From the NCBI GenBank assembly GCA_964436045.1, contig CAYTBN010000037.1, positions 1 through 64,000 on the forward strand: a DNA stretch of 64,000 nucleotides, written 5' to 3'. A model generated the notes under the pieces. That model searched no databases and was not told the DNA's origin. It saw nothing but the letters and a program-made list of their open reading frames with translations. The DNA is from CAYTBN01 sp964436045 (GTDB lineage Bacteria; Myxococcota_A; UBA796; UBA9615; CAYRNR01). A program made the translations under genes and the position numbers. Positions 46,479 through 54,348 of this stretch are shown here, piece by piece. Position 1 is the first letter of the stretch; the number at the start of each line of letters is the position of its first letter.

Positions 46479-46502
46479 GGCCGAGACCGAGGCCGAAACC
46501 GA
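46479..46502. repeat. GNCCGA hexamer repeat, 4 copies
   Basis: Four units (ggccga gaccga ggccga aaccga) lie between the lipoprotein stop and the stop of the convergent exporter gene at 46506. Confidence 0.85.
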
Positions 46503-46505
46503 GCT

Positions 46506-48815
46506 CTATCCCGTCCCCGCCTTCCGCTCCCCCACCCCCTTCACCCGCAGCTGGAACGTCTGGATCATCGCCGGGGTCAGGAACAGGTCCGCCAGCAGGG
46601 CGGTGGTCAGGGTGATGGCGCCCAGGAACCCGAACTGGAACAGGCCGTAGAACGAGCTGAACAGGAAGATCGAGAACCCGGCCACCAGCAGGGTCGAGGC
46701 AAACACGATCGCCTGGCCGGTGGTGGCCACCGAGCGGCGCAAGGCGGCGGCGATGTCGCCGTCCACCTCCAGCTCCTGGCGGTAGCGGGCAAGGATGTGG
46801 ATCGTGTCGTCGACGGCCACGCCCAGGGACAGGGCGAAGATCAGCACCATCGAGGTGCGGATGGTGATCCCGCAGTAGCCCATCACCCCCAACGTGACGA
46901 TCAGTGGCAACAGGTTGGGGATCATCGCCAGCACGCCGATCTTCACCGAGCGGAACAGCAACGTCATCAGGATGCTGATGATCACGAAGGCGGTGGTCAG
47001 GCTGCGGAAGGTGTCGCCGACGATGTTGGCCAGGGCGTTGTTGGCGATCAGGATCGCGCCGGTGACGTGGACCTCCACGTCGCCCGGGAACAGCTCCGAC
47101 GCCTTCGCATCCATGTCCGCGTGCCACTGGTGGAAGCGGTCCGAGCCCCAGTCCAGCGCCGTGGTCGAGATCCGCGAGTAGCGGTACTCGGGATCGACGT
47201 ATCCCTCGACTGGGTTGACGTCGCCGCCCAGCTCGAACAGGAACAGTTCCTGCTGGGCCTGGGCTGCCGAGCCGGGCAGCTCCTTGTCGCCGGTGGCCAG
47301 CAGGTGGGCCTCCAACACCAGATCGGCGAAGGACAGGCCGCGGCCGATGTAGGGATCCTCGTCGAGGTAGTCCTGCAGCGCGAGCGTCGCGGCCAGCAGC
47401 TCGGGGTCCAGTTGCCCCCCGTCCTCGGGCGCGGTGATCTCGATCTCGATCGGCAGCACCCCGCCGAAGTTCTCCTCGGCGAAGGCGTTGGCGACCCGCA
47501 TCCGGTTGTGGGGCCACATCTCCTCGAGCAGGAAGTTGTTGGCGTCCAGGCGGGTGATGCCGACGATGGAGATCACCGTCACGATCGCCGAGACGACCCA
47601 GGTCACACGGCGGCCGCGGGTGGAGGTGACGTAGCGGCCCACCCAGGCGGTCCAGCGACCGGTCAATCCCGGGCGGACGTCGCCGGATCCCCCGGCCGGT
47701 GGTGGCGGCAGGAAGGTGAAGCAGGCCGGCACCAGGATGATCGCGGTCACGAAGGCGAACATGATCCCGGTGGCGGCGAAGATGCCCAGCACCCGGATGA
47801 CCGTGATCTTGGCGGTGTACAGGGAGGCGAACCCCACCGCCGAGGTGACCGCGGTCAGCAGGCAGGCCAGGGCGACCCGGCTGACGCCCACCCGCAGGGC
47901 CTCGGCGGGTGGATGCCCCGCAGCCAGCAGCTCCCGGTAGCGGGTGATCAGGTGCACCGCCTCGGACACCCCGATCACCAGCACGAGGGAGGTGATCACC
48001 GAGTTGACCATGTCCACCGGGTGATCGGTGAGGACCATCAGCGCCAGCGCCCACACCAGCGCCATGCCCACCGCCGCGTTCGAGACGACGATCGAGCTCC
48101 AGTTGCGGAACAGGATCCAGATGAAGATCGAGATCAGGATCACGCTCAGGGTCGAGTTGCGCAGCAGGTCCCGGGGTAGCAGGAGCGCGTACTCGCGCTG
48201 GGCCTGCGCCAGCCCCATCGCGTGGCCCTCGAAGGGGGGCCGGATCTTCGCGGCCACGATGGCATCCGCGGCGTCCAGCACCGGCCGCCGCTCCAGCTCC
48301 TTTTCCAGCTCGTCGCTGAAGCGAACCACCACCACCGCCGTGTCGGCGGCCGGATTGACCAGCCGCTGGACCAGCAGCGGGCTCTCGGTGGCCGTGCGGC
48401 GAGCCAGGGCGATGGACTCGTCGTCGAAGCTCTCCAGCAGCTGCCGGTAGTCCAGCCCGCCGTCGTCGTAGCGCACGGGCACCCAGACGTTGGTCAACGA
48501 CAGGGTCTCGCCCACGTGCTCCAGGGCTGCCAGCTCGTCGGTCAGCTCGGCGACCAGGGTCAGCCCCTGCTCGCTCCACAGCACGTCGGGCTCGGCGTGC
48601 ACCAGCACCATGAACGAGGCGTCCTCGGCCCCGAACCGGGCCCTGAACTCCTCGATGTACTCGATCTCCTCGTCATGGGTCAGGAACAGGGAGCGGGGGC
48701 TGAAGTCGAATGTCAGCCCGCGGACCACCACCACCGCGGCCGCCACACTGATGACCACCAGCGCCGCCAGCAACGGCCAGCGTAACGCGATGATCCCCCG
48801 GACCAGGGTTCGCAC
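46506..48815 (-). CDS. RND/MMPL family exporter
   Basis: The 769-residue protein has about 12 transmembrane segments in two halves, each following a periplasmic loop, as in RND and MMPL exporters. Conserved polar residues appear in helix 4 of each half (second half: SLGVAVDDTIHILARYR). Its hopanoid- or lipid-export paralogues (HpnN-like) are known, but the substrate here is not. GTG 48815 follows GGGGAGG. It lies downstream of the VapBC pair on the same strand. Confidence 0.88.
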   Translation of the reverse strand: MRTLVRGIIALRWPLLAALVVISVAAAVVVVRGLTFDFSPRSLFLTHDEEIEYIEEFRARFGAEDASFMVLVHAEPDVLWSEQGLTLVAELTDELAALEHVGETLSLTNVWVPVRYDDGGLDYRQLLESFDDESIALARRTATESPLLVQRLVNPAADTAVVVVRFSDELEKELERRPVLDAADAIVAAKIRPPFEGHAMGLAQAQREYALLLPRDLLRNSTLSVILISIFIWILFRNWSSIVVSNAAVGMALVWALALMVLTDHPVDMVNSVITSLVLVIGVSEAVHLITRYRELLAAGHPPAEALRVGVSRVALACLLTAVTSAVGFASLYTAKITVIRVLGIFAATGIMFAFVTAIILVPACFTFLPPPPAGGSGDVRPGLTGRWTAWVGRYVTSTRGRRVTWVVSAIVTVISIVGITRLDANNFLLEEMWPHNRMRVANAFAEENFGGVLPIEIEITAPEDGGQLDPELLAATLALQDYLDEDPYIGRGLSFADLVLEAHLLATGDKELPGSAAQAQQELFLFELGGDVNPVEGYVDPEYRYSRISTTALDWGSDRFHQWHADMDAKASELFPGDVEVHVTGAILIANNALANIVGDTFRSLTTAFVIISILMTLLFRSVKIGVLAMIPNLLPLIVTLGVMGYCGITIRTSMVLIFALSLGVAVDDTIHILARYRQELEVDGDIAAALRRSVATTGQAIVFASTLLVAGFSIFLFSSFYGLFQFGFLGAITLTTALLADLFLTPAMIQTFQLRVKGVGERKAGTG

Positions 48816-48883
48816 CCGACAACCTCCCCACGCGCGCTTCGCGCGTTCGAGGCGGGATCCTCCCTGGTGGGGGCGATGGCGTC

Positions 48884-48907
48884 AACCGAGACCGAGGCCG
48901 AGACCGG
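48884..48907. repeat. GNCCGA hexamer repeat, 4 copies
   Basis: Units aaccga gaccga ggccga gaccgg lie immediately downstream of the VapC-type stop codon (48910). Confidence 0.85.
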
Positions 48908-48909
48908 TG

Positions 48910-49332
48910 TCAGGCCAGGTCGGAGGCGGCCGACGGGGTCAGGCGGGTCAGCTCGGCGACCTGATCGAAGTGGGTGTCGACGGTGACGATCGTGTCCATG
49001 CCGTTTTCGAGCATGCACGCGGTGTGGACGAGATCGCGGGCGGGGAGGTCCGGGTAGCGGTCGACCAGCGACAGGGCGGCGAGCATGTCGTCGCGGGTGA
49101 CCGGTAGGAGCGCCGGGAACAGCGTGGCCACGTGGCCGGCGAGCCGGACGGCCTCCTCCCTCAGCCCGCGCCGCAGGTAGACGTAGAGGATCTCCTGGAC
49201 CACCTCGGCGCTGGTGTTCGCCTTCAGTCGTCCCTCGGAGACCGCGCGGACGATCTCCACGCAGGGAACCTTGTGAGGATGGTCGGCGCCAGCGGCGTAG
49301 AGGAACACGTTGGAGTCAAGGAAGACCTGCAT
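48910..49332 (-). CDS. vapC: PIN-domain toxin (VapC-like)
   Basis: The 140-residue protein starts with the PIN strand MQVFLDSNVFLYA (Asp6). It keeps acidic residues at Glu43 or Glu47, Asp100 (PARDLVHTACML) and Asp119/Asp123 (TVDTHFD), as in Mg2+-dependent RNA-cleaving toxins. Start ATG 49332 lies inside the antitoxin gene (17-base overlap), a typical VapBC arrangement. Confidence 0.85.
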   Translation of the reverse strand: MQVFLDSNVFLYAAGADHPHKVPCVEIVRAVSEGRLKANTSAEVVQEILYVYLRRGLREEAVRLAGHVATLFPALLPVTRDDMLAALSLVDRYPDLPARDLVHTACMLENGMDTIVTVDTHFDQVAELTRLTPSAASDLA

Positions 49333-49564
49333 CGTGCCCCTCCTCGATCTCCCGTTCCAGCTCCTCCCAGTCACCCACCGGCACGTTCATCGCCGCGATC
49401 TCGTCCGCGATCCGCCCTCCCCCGGCGGTCACGGGGAGATAGGCATCGACCACCGCCTCCCGGATGAGGTTGGACACGGAGATCCCCCGATGCCGCGATA
49501 GCCGCTCGAGGGCCGCGTACTCGCGGGGTTCCAGCAGTACCTGGGCTCGTCTCGTCCTCGCCAT
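49316..49564 (-). CDS. vapB: Ribbon-helix-helix antitoxin (VapB-like)
   Basis: The 82-residue product has an N-terminal ribbon-helix-helix region (RRAQVLLEPREYAALERLSR then GISVSNLIREAV). The acidic C-terminus (WEELEREIEEGHD) should wrap the toxin. It would bind the AT-rich repeats directly upstream and repress its own operon. ATG 49564 is preceded by GGAGG-like sequence. Confidence 0.82.
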   Translation of the reverse strand: MARTRRAQVLLEPREYAALERLSRHRGISVSNLIREAVVDAYLPVTAGGGRIADEIAAMNVPVGDWEELEREIEEGHDAGLP

Positions 49565-49582
49565 GCGGCCTCCACAACCGTA

Positions 49583-49598
49583 CATACTATACCATACT
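49583..49598 (-). promoter_or_regulatory. AT-rich direct repeats, likely VapB operator/promoter
   Basis: On the coding strand AGTATG occurs twice with a period of ten bases (one helical turn) and a TATAGTAT -10-like core between. This AT-rich stretch stands out in a GC-rich window and lies about 20 bases before the antitoxin start. Confidence 0.5.
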
Positions 49599-49625
49599 CA
49601 ACATGGAGCGTCGTCCAGCGGGAGA

Positions 49626-51047
49626 TCAGGCGGTCTTGCGGGAGCCGGCGGTGCCGGTGGCGCCGCGGGCGTCCAGCCGGGGAGCGAAGGGCGGATCGGG
49701 CCGATCGGGCTGGACGAGCTTGATCGTCTTCCAGCGGCCGCCGTGGAAACGTCCGAACAGCAGGGCCGCCTCGCAGGCGATCATCACCGTCGACGCGGTC
49801 CAGGCGCCCACGATCCCCAGGCCCAGCGGAAAGGCCAGCAGGAAGGTCAGCGGAATGCCGATCCCCCAGCTGACGCAGGTCACCGCGACCAGCGGCCAGC
49901 GGGTATCACCAGCGCCCTTGAGCGCGCCGTAGGACACCATGTTGACCCCGTCGAACATCTGGAACACCGCCGCGATCATCAGCAGCTGCACCGCGGCCTG
50001 CTGGACGTCCGGGTACGGCGAGAACACCCTCACGAGCTGCCACGGCGCGATGTTGTACAGCAGCGCGCAGAACGTACCCACCACGAGGAACAGGGCGATG
50101 GTCCGCCGTCCGGCCAGAGCCGCCAGGTCGGGCCGCCCCTCACCCTGGTGACGGCCGACCAGGGTCGTTGCGGACACACCGATGCCCCAGGCGGTCATGA
50201 AGCTGATGGACATCAGCCGCAGAGCCACCTGATTGGCCGCCAGCGCCACGTCGCCCAGCCAGCCGATGATGATCGTCATCACCAGGAAGGCGCCGACCTC
50301 GATGAAGAACTGGAAACCCATCGGCAGGCCGACGCGCACCATCTCCTTCATCTGCGACCAGCGCACCGCCGCCAGCACCCGCGCCGAGCCGAACTCCCGG
50401 TACAGCGGTCGCCCGTGGACCACCGCCGCGAAGCAGCCCAGCATGAACAGGTTGCTCAGGCCGGTGGCCAGGCCAGCGCCGTCCACGCCCATCGCCGGGA
50501 TCGGCCCGATACCGAAGATCAGGGCGTAATCCAGGGCGATGTTCAGGATGTTCGCCGCGATGGTGATCAACATCGGCGTGCGGGTGTGGCCCAGGCCCTC
50601 CATGTAACCGTTGTAGGCCCAGTAGCCGAACACGCCCGCGATGCCGAGCCCGCGGAAGAACAGGTAGCGGTAGCCCAGCTCGCTGATGCCCTCGCTCAGC
50701 CCCACCCAGCGGAAGCCGGGGGCGGACAGCATCAGCACGCCCCAGGTCACCGAGCCGACCACCACGGCCATGCGCAGCCCGGCGCCCAGGTCGGCACCAC
50801 AGCGGTCGGCCTTGCCGGCGCCGTGGTGTTGCGAAACGTAGGTGTTCACCACGCCCACCAGCCCGAGGCCGAAGACGTACAGCGTGAACATCAGCGTGGT
50901 CGCCATGCCGACCGCGCCCTGCTCGGTCGGGCCCAGGTGCCCAACCATCGCGGTGTCCACGATCCCCATGGCCGTGAAGCTGAGCTTGGAGATCACCACT
51001 GGCGTCGCCAGCACGATGATCGCTCTCCACCCAGTTCCGCGGGACAT
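49626..51047 (-). CDS. MATE family efflux transporter
   Basis: The 473-residue protein has 12 hydrophobic segments in two bundles and MATE-family features such as ATPVVISKLSFTAMGIVDTAMVG near the start. These transporters export drugs or toxic cations using Na+ or H+. The GGGTAGGCAG ribosome site precedes ATG 51047. The leader contains a strong hairpin and a short reading frame (see 51081-51210), so its expression may be regulated in the transcript. Confidence 0.88.
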   Translation of the reverse strand: MSRGTGWRAIIVLATPVVISKLSFTAMGIVDTAMVGHLGPTEQGAVGMATTLMFTLYVFGLGLVGVVNTYVSQHHGAGKADRCGADLGAGLRMAVVVGSVTWGVLMLSAPGFRWVGLSEGISELGYRYLFFRGLGIAGVFGYWAYNGYMEGLGHTRTPMLITIAANILNIALDYALIFGIGPIPAMGVDGAGLATGLSNLFMLGCFAAVVHGRPLYREFGSARVLAAVRWSQMKEMVRVGLPMGFQFFIEVGAFLVMTIIIGWLGDVALAANQVALRLMSISFMTAWGIGVSATTLVGRHQGEGRPDLAALAGRRTIALFLVVGTFCALLYNIAPWQLVRVFSPYPDVQQAAVQLLMIAAVFQMFDGVNMVSYGALKGAGDTRWPLVAVTCVSWGIGIPLTFLLAFPLGLGIVGAWTASTVMIACEAALLFGRFHGGRWKTIKLVQPDRPDPPFAPRLDARGATGTAGSRKTA

Positions 51048-51080
51048 CTGCCTACCCTTGCCCTTCCGTGCCCAAACGCC

Positions 51081-51117
51081 AGGAGCCCCGCCACCTCTGT
51101 CCGGTGGCGGGGCTCCT
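51081..51117. terminator. Strong 15-bp hairpin upstream of the MATE gene
   Basis: Aggagccccgccacc (51081-51095), seven bases and its exact complement (51103-51117) form a perfect stem, extendable with one bulge. On the minus strand it lies between a 21-codon frame and the MATE start. A short GTTTGGG follows instead of a T-tract, so termination would be weak or conditional. Confidence 0.5.
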
Positions 51118-51144
51118 GGGCGCTCGTAGCGCTACCTCAGGTGT

Positions 51145-51210
51145 TCATCCGCCACCCTTGCCCGGCAGGACGCTGCCGGTCTGGACATCGAGATCGGTGA
51201 AACTACGCAT
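51145..51210 (-). CDS. Possible 21-residue peptide gene
   Basis: A GGAGGT ribosome site ten bases before ATG 51210 opens a frame for a 21-residue peptide ending GKGGG, and TGA follows. It is too short to assign. The strong hairpin about 30 bases after it suggests either a leader peptide for the MATE gene or an independent small peptide gene. Confidence 0.4.
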   Translation of the reverse strand: MRSFTDLDVQTGSVLPGKGGG

Positions 51211-51264
51211 GAACCCATCTACCTCCGAGAACCGTCCTCAAGATGCGCCGGTTGGCAGGGGCTG

Positions 51265-52623
51265 TCAACGGGCGGATTGGCGCCCGGTGCAATTTGCCCG
51301 GCGGACGGCGAGCCATCCCACGATCATCGCCAGCCCCATCGCCTGGGCCGGCGCCCCCTCACCTGTCACCCGGCAGACACACTTCTTGTAGGCCACGTCC
51401 GACGAGTCGTCGTCCCCGCCAGGGGGCTGGCCCGTCGTGTCGTCGTCCCCCACGGTGTCGTCGTCGTCGTCATCCCAGCCGCCGACCCCCGGGAACTCGC
51501 CGTCGAACAGGTCGCAGTCCACGTTCGCCGGGCCGGCGGGCGCCCCGGCGTAGGTCACCTTGTAGATGCCCATCGCCGTGGAGAACCACAGCAAGCCGTC
51601 GGGGCCGATATCCAGATCGAGGACGCCCATGTAGGCCTGGTCGAAGCTGAGCCCATCGCTGGGCTGCACGTACCAGATCGGGTCCTCGTCGAACACGTCG
51701 GTGCCCTCGTCGTTCATCTCGAAGTGGCGGATCCGGCCCGGGTCGCAGGTGCCGACGAAGACGTCGTTGAGGTACTCCTCGGGGTAGGCGGAGCCACAGT
51801 AGATCACGATCCCCGTCGGGCAGATGCCGGCCTCGCTCCACGAGAAGATCGCGTCCTCGAAGCCCTCGATCCCGGGGGCGCCGGTCCACGCGGGCCAGCC
51901 GTAGTTCCCACCGGCGATCATCCGGTTGATCTCGTCGCCGTAGGTCGGTCCGTTCTCCGATCCGTACAGCCCCCCGGTCAGCGGATTGAAGCTCAGCCCG
52001 AAGGTGTTGCGGATGCCGTAGGCCCACACGGTGCTGTCGCCGCCGAACGGGTTGTCGTCCAAGGGCAGGCCGTCCCGGTCCATACGCAGGATCTTCCCGG
52101 CTTCGATCTCCAGGTCCTGGGAATTGGTCTCCACCGACAGCTCGCCGATGGACAGGTAGAGCGAGCGGTCGGGGCCGAAGACGATCGGGCCCCCGTTGTG
52201 GTTTCCCTGGCCCATCAGCGGCAGGTCGTCGCGCAGGTAGACGATCTCGGCGGCGACACCGCCCTCCTCGCGGATCCGAACCAGCTTGTGGGTGCCGTCC
52301 GTGGACGAGTAGTAGATGTACAGCAGGTGGTTGTCCTCGAAATCCGGGTCCAGCTCGAGGCCCAGGAATCCCCGCTCGAAGAACACCTCCACGTCATCGA
52401 ACTCGGCGAACGGCTCCTCGACCAGCGCGCCGTCGGCGTTCACGACGCGCACGCGGCCGGTCAGGTACTCGTTGAAGAAGATCCGGCCGTCGGGGGCGAA
52501 GTCGAAGAACACCGGCGCGGCCTCGTCGTGCACCACCTCCTCGACGGCAAATCCGCTGGGCAGCGCCCACGCCGGCCAAGCCACCAGTCCGAGTAGCATC
52601 ATCGGCACCGCCCAGCTCCGCAT
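51265..52623 (-). CDS. Sorbosone/glucose-dehydrogenase-like surface propeller with anchor
   Basis: The 452-residue protein has a signal peptide (AWA near residue 20) and the six-bladed propeller of PQQ-dependent sugar dehydrogenases. The GNHNGG motif and blades such as RGFLGLELDPDF and YGDEINRMIAGGNYGWP are typical. A poly-Asp linker precedes CVC, a hydrophobic segment and an Arg-containing tail. The reaction would oxidise aldose sugars with PQQ at the surface, though many homologues lack activity. GGAGG lies eight bases before ATG 52623. Confidence 0.8.
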   Translation of the reverse strand: MRSWAVPMMLLGLVAWPAWALPSGFAVEEVVHDEAAPVFFDFAPDGRIFFNEYLTGRVRVVNADGALVEEPFAEFDDVEVFFERGFLGLELDPDFEDNHLLYIYYSSTDGTHKLVRIREEGGVAAEIVYLRDDLPLMGQGNHNGGPIVFGPDRSLYLSIGELSVETNSQDLEIEAGKILRMDRDGLPLDDNPFGGDSTVWAYGIRNTFGLSFNPLTGGLYGSENGPTYGDEINRMIAGGNYGWPAWTGAPGIEGFEDAIFSWSEAGICPTGIVIYCGSAYPEEYLNDVFVGTCDPGRIRHFEMNDEGTDVFDEDPIWYVQPSDGLSFDQAYMGVLDLDIGPDGLLWFSTAMGIYKVTYAGAPAGPANVDCDLFDGEFPGVGGWDDDDDDTVGDDDTTGQPPGGDDDSSDVAYKKCVCRVTGEGAPAQAMGLAMIVGWLAVRRANCTGRQSAR

Positions 52624-52694
52624 CGAACGTCCTCCCGTGAAGTCTCCCCGATCCGGGCTACTATAGGCTGCGGATTCGACGAACGGGTGAACAC

Positions 52695-53135
52695 GTGGCG
52701 GCTGACCAGCCCTCGACCATCCAGCGGCTGACCGAACGGTTCGGCGAGCGATTCGTCTCGCACCTGGTGCGGCCCGCACACGTGGGCGGGATGGACGCAG
52801 CGGACGGGCACGGGCAATCGACGTCCGACTGCGGCAACGACCGCGTGCAGCTGTTCGTCCGGGTTCGCGACGGGCAGGTGACCGACGCCCGCTTCCTGGC
52901 GGCGGGCTGCGCCCACACGATGGCCAGTGCGTCGGCGGCCGCGAGCTGTCTGGCCGGCCGGTCGCTGGCCGACGCCCGGCGCGACGCCAGCGCCCACGGC
53001 ATCGCCGCGGAGCTGGGCGGGCTGGGCGACAACCACCTGCACTGCGCCGAGCTGGCGGCCTGCGCCGCCCGCGACGCACTCGACGATGCCCTCCGCACCG
53101 GTCGGGAGCCGTGGCGCAAGGTCTACCGGCGCTGA
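52695..53135 (+). CDS. NifU/IscU-like iron-sulfur scaffold protein
   Basis: The 146-residue protein follows the IscU/NifU N-terminal fold, with cluster-ligand Cys at 46 (SDCGND), 72 (AAGCAHT) and 117 (HLHCAEL). An Asp precedes the first Cys as in IscU. No cysteine desulfurase or other isc gene is adjacent, so it is a solitary form with unknown client. It starts at GTG 52695 with no clear ribosome site, and diverges from the dehydrogenase-like gene. Confidence 0.8.
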   Translation: MAADQPSTIQRLTERFGERFVSHLVRPAHVGGMDAADGHGQSTSDCGNDRVQLFVRVRDGQVTDARFLAAGCAHTMASASAAASCLAGRSLADARRDASAHGIAAELGGLGDNHLHCAELAACAARDALDDALRTGREPWRKVYRR

Positions 53136-53160
53136 AACGTGGCGCCAGCGGAGTGAGCCG

Positions 53161-54261
53161 ATGCGACCCCCCCGTTCCGTCCTGCTACTGATCGATTGGC
53201 TGGGTCTGTCGTGGCTGGCGGGCGGCTGCCCCTCGAGCCCGACGGACGACGACTCCGCTGGCGACGACGACGACACCCCGGGCGACGACGACGGCGTGCC
53301 CGACAGCTACTCCGAGATCGCCGCCGAGTACGAGGCGCTCGAGGCCATCGCCCACGAGCAGGGGCCCCTGGCGGTCGCCCTGATGGCCGACGGCGACTTG
53401 GACGAGTTCTACGCTCTGTTCACCGATAGGCTCGCGAGCGAGTTGCCCTACGAGGATGTGGAGACCTTCATCTCCCAGATCCTGGCCTACGCGCCCATCG
53501 GCGACCAGCTCGACCTCAGATCGATGGGCCTCAACCGGCAGATGTACTACTTCGCCACCTACCAGTGGGGGAGTCAGGTCCTCGGTCTGTCGCTGGGATT
53601 CGAGCCCGACGGTCGCCTAGGCGGGCTCTTCATCAAGACCATGACCGCCGATCTGCCCTACCCCAACGACGATCACGTCAGCCTGGTGACCTTCGAGCTG
53701 CCCTTCGATGGGCTGTGGTACGTGGTCTGGGGGGGCATGGACGAGCTGGCCAACTACCACCAGGCCCACAGCAACCAGGCATACGCCTACGACATCGTGG
53801 TCTGGAAGGACGGCGGCACCTGCGCCTACCCTTGCGAGCAGGTCGAGGACTACTTCGTCTACGGCCTTCCATTGCTGGCCCCGGCCGACGGCGTGGTGGT
53901 GGTCGCCGAGGACGGCCACCCCGACATGCAGCCCGGGGTGGAGACCGACACGGTCAACCTGGCCGGCAACCACGTGGTCCTCCAGGTGTCGGAGGACGAG
54001 TACGTCTTCATCGCCCACATCCAGCCGGGCTCGGTGGCCGTCGACGTGGGGGACACGGTCCTCGCCGGCCAGTTGATCGGCGCCGTCGGCAACTCGGGCA
54101 ACACCAGCGAGCCCCACATCCACATCCACATGCAGGACGCCGCCGACTTCTCCTCCGATGTCCTGTCGATGCCCATGGACTACTCCAACCTCGTCATCGA
54201 CGGCGTCCCCACCGATCAAGCCATGCCCATCGGCGGCCAGTTCGTCCGTCGGGACGACTGA
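53161..54261 (+). CDS. M23-peptidase-like lipoprotein
   Basis: A lipobox (LAGGC) and poly-Asp linker (GDDDD) lead to an N-terminal helical region and a C-terminal M23/LytM-like domain (from about residue 215). Zinc-ligand-type residues appear as His and Asp in AHSNQAYAYD and as HIHIH near the end; GNSGNTSEPH is the family turn. These enzymes cut peptidoglycan cross-links or act as binding domains. GGAG precedes ATG 53161, just after the NifU-like gene. Confidence 0.8.
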   Translation: MRPPRSVLLLIDWLGLSWLAGGCPSSPTDDDSAGDDDDTPGDDDGVPDSYSEIAAEYEALEAIAHEQGPLAVALMADGDLDEFYALFTDRLASELPYEDVETFISQILAYAPIGDQLDLRSMGLNRQMYYFATYQWGSQVLGLSLGFEPDGRLGGLFIKTMTADLPYPNDDHVSLVTFELPFDGLWYVVWGGMDELANYHQAHSNQAYAYDIVVWKDGGTCAYPCEQVEDYFVYGLPLLAPADGVVVVAEDGHPDMQPGVETDTVNLAGNHVVLQVSEDEYVFIAHIQPGSVAVDVGDTVLAGQLIGAVGNSGNTSEPHIHIHMQDAADFSSDVLSMPMDYSNLVIDGVPTDQAMPIGGQFVRRDD

Positions 54262-54272
54262 CGCGTCACGTC

Positions 54273-54297
54273 CCGGCTAGCGCCGGGCGCTGGCCGG
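54273..54297. terminator. Palindromic terminator-like element
   Basis: CCGGCTAGCGCC and GGCGCTGGCCGG pair across a single base (with one T-G wobble) in the convergent spacer after the M23 gene. A closely similar element lies at 56872-56901 after another plus-strand gene. Confidence 0.5.
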
Positions 54298-54348
54298 CCG
54301 CAGGAATGCACCGGAGAGATGGCGGAACCCGTGCGGGTGAAGGGGGGG

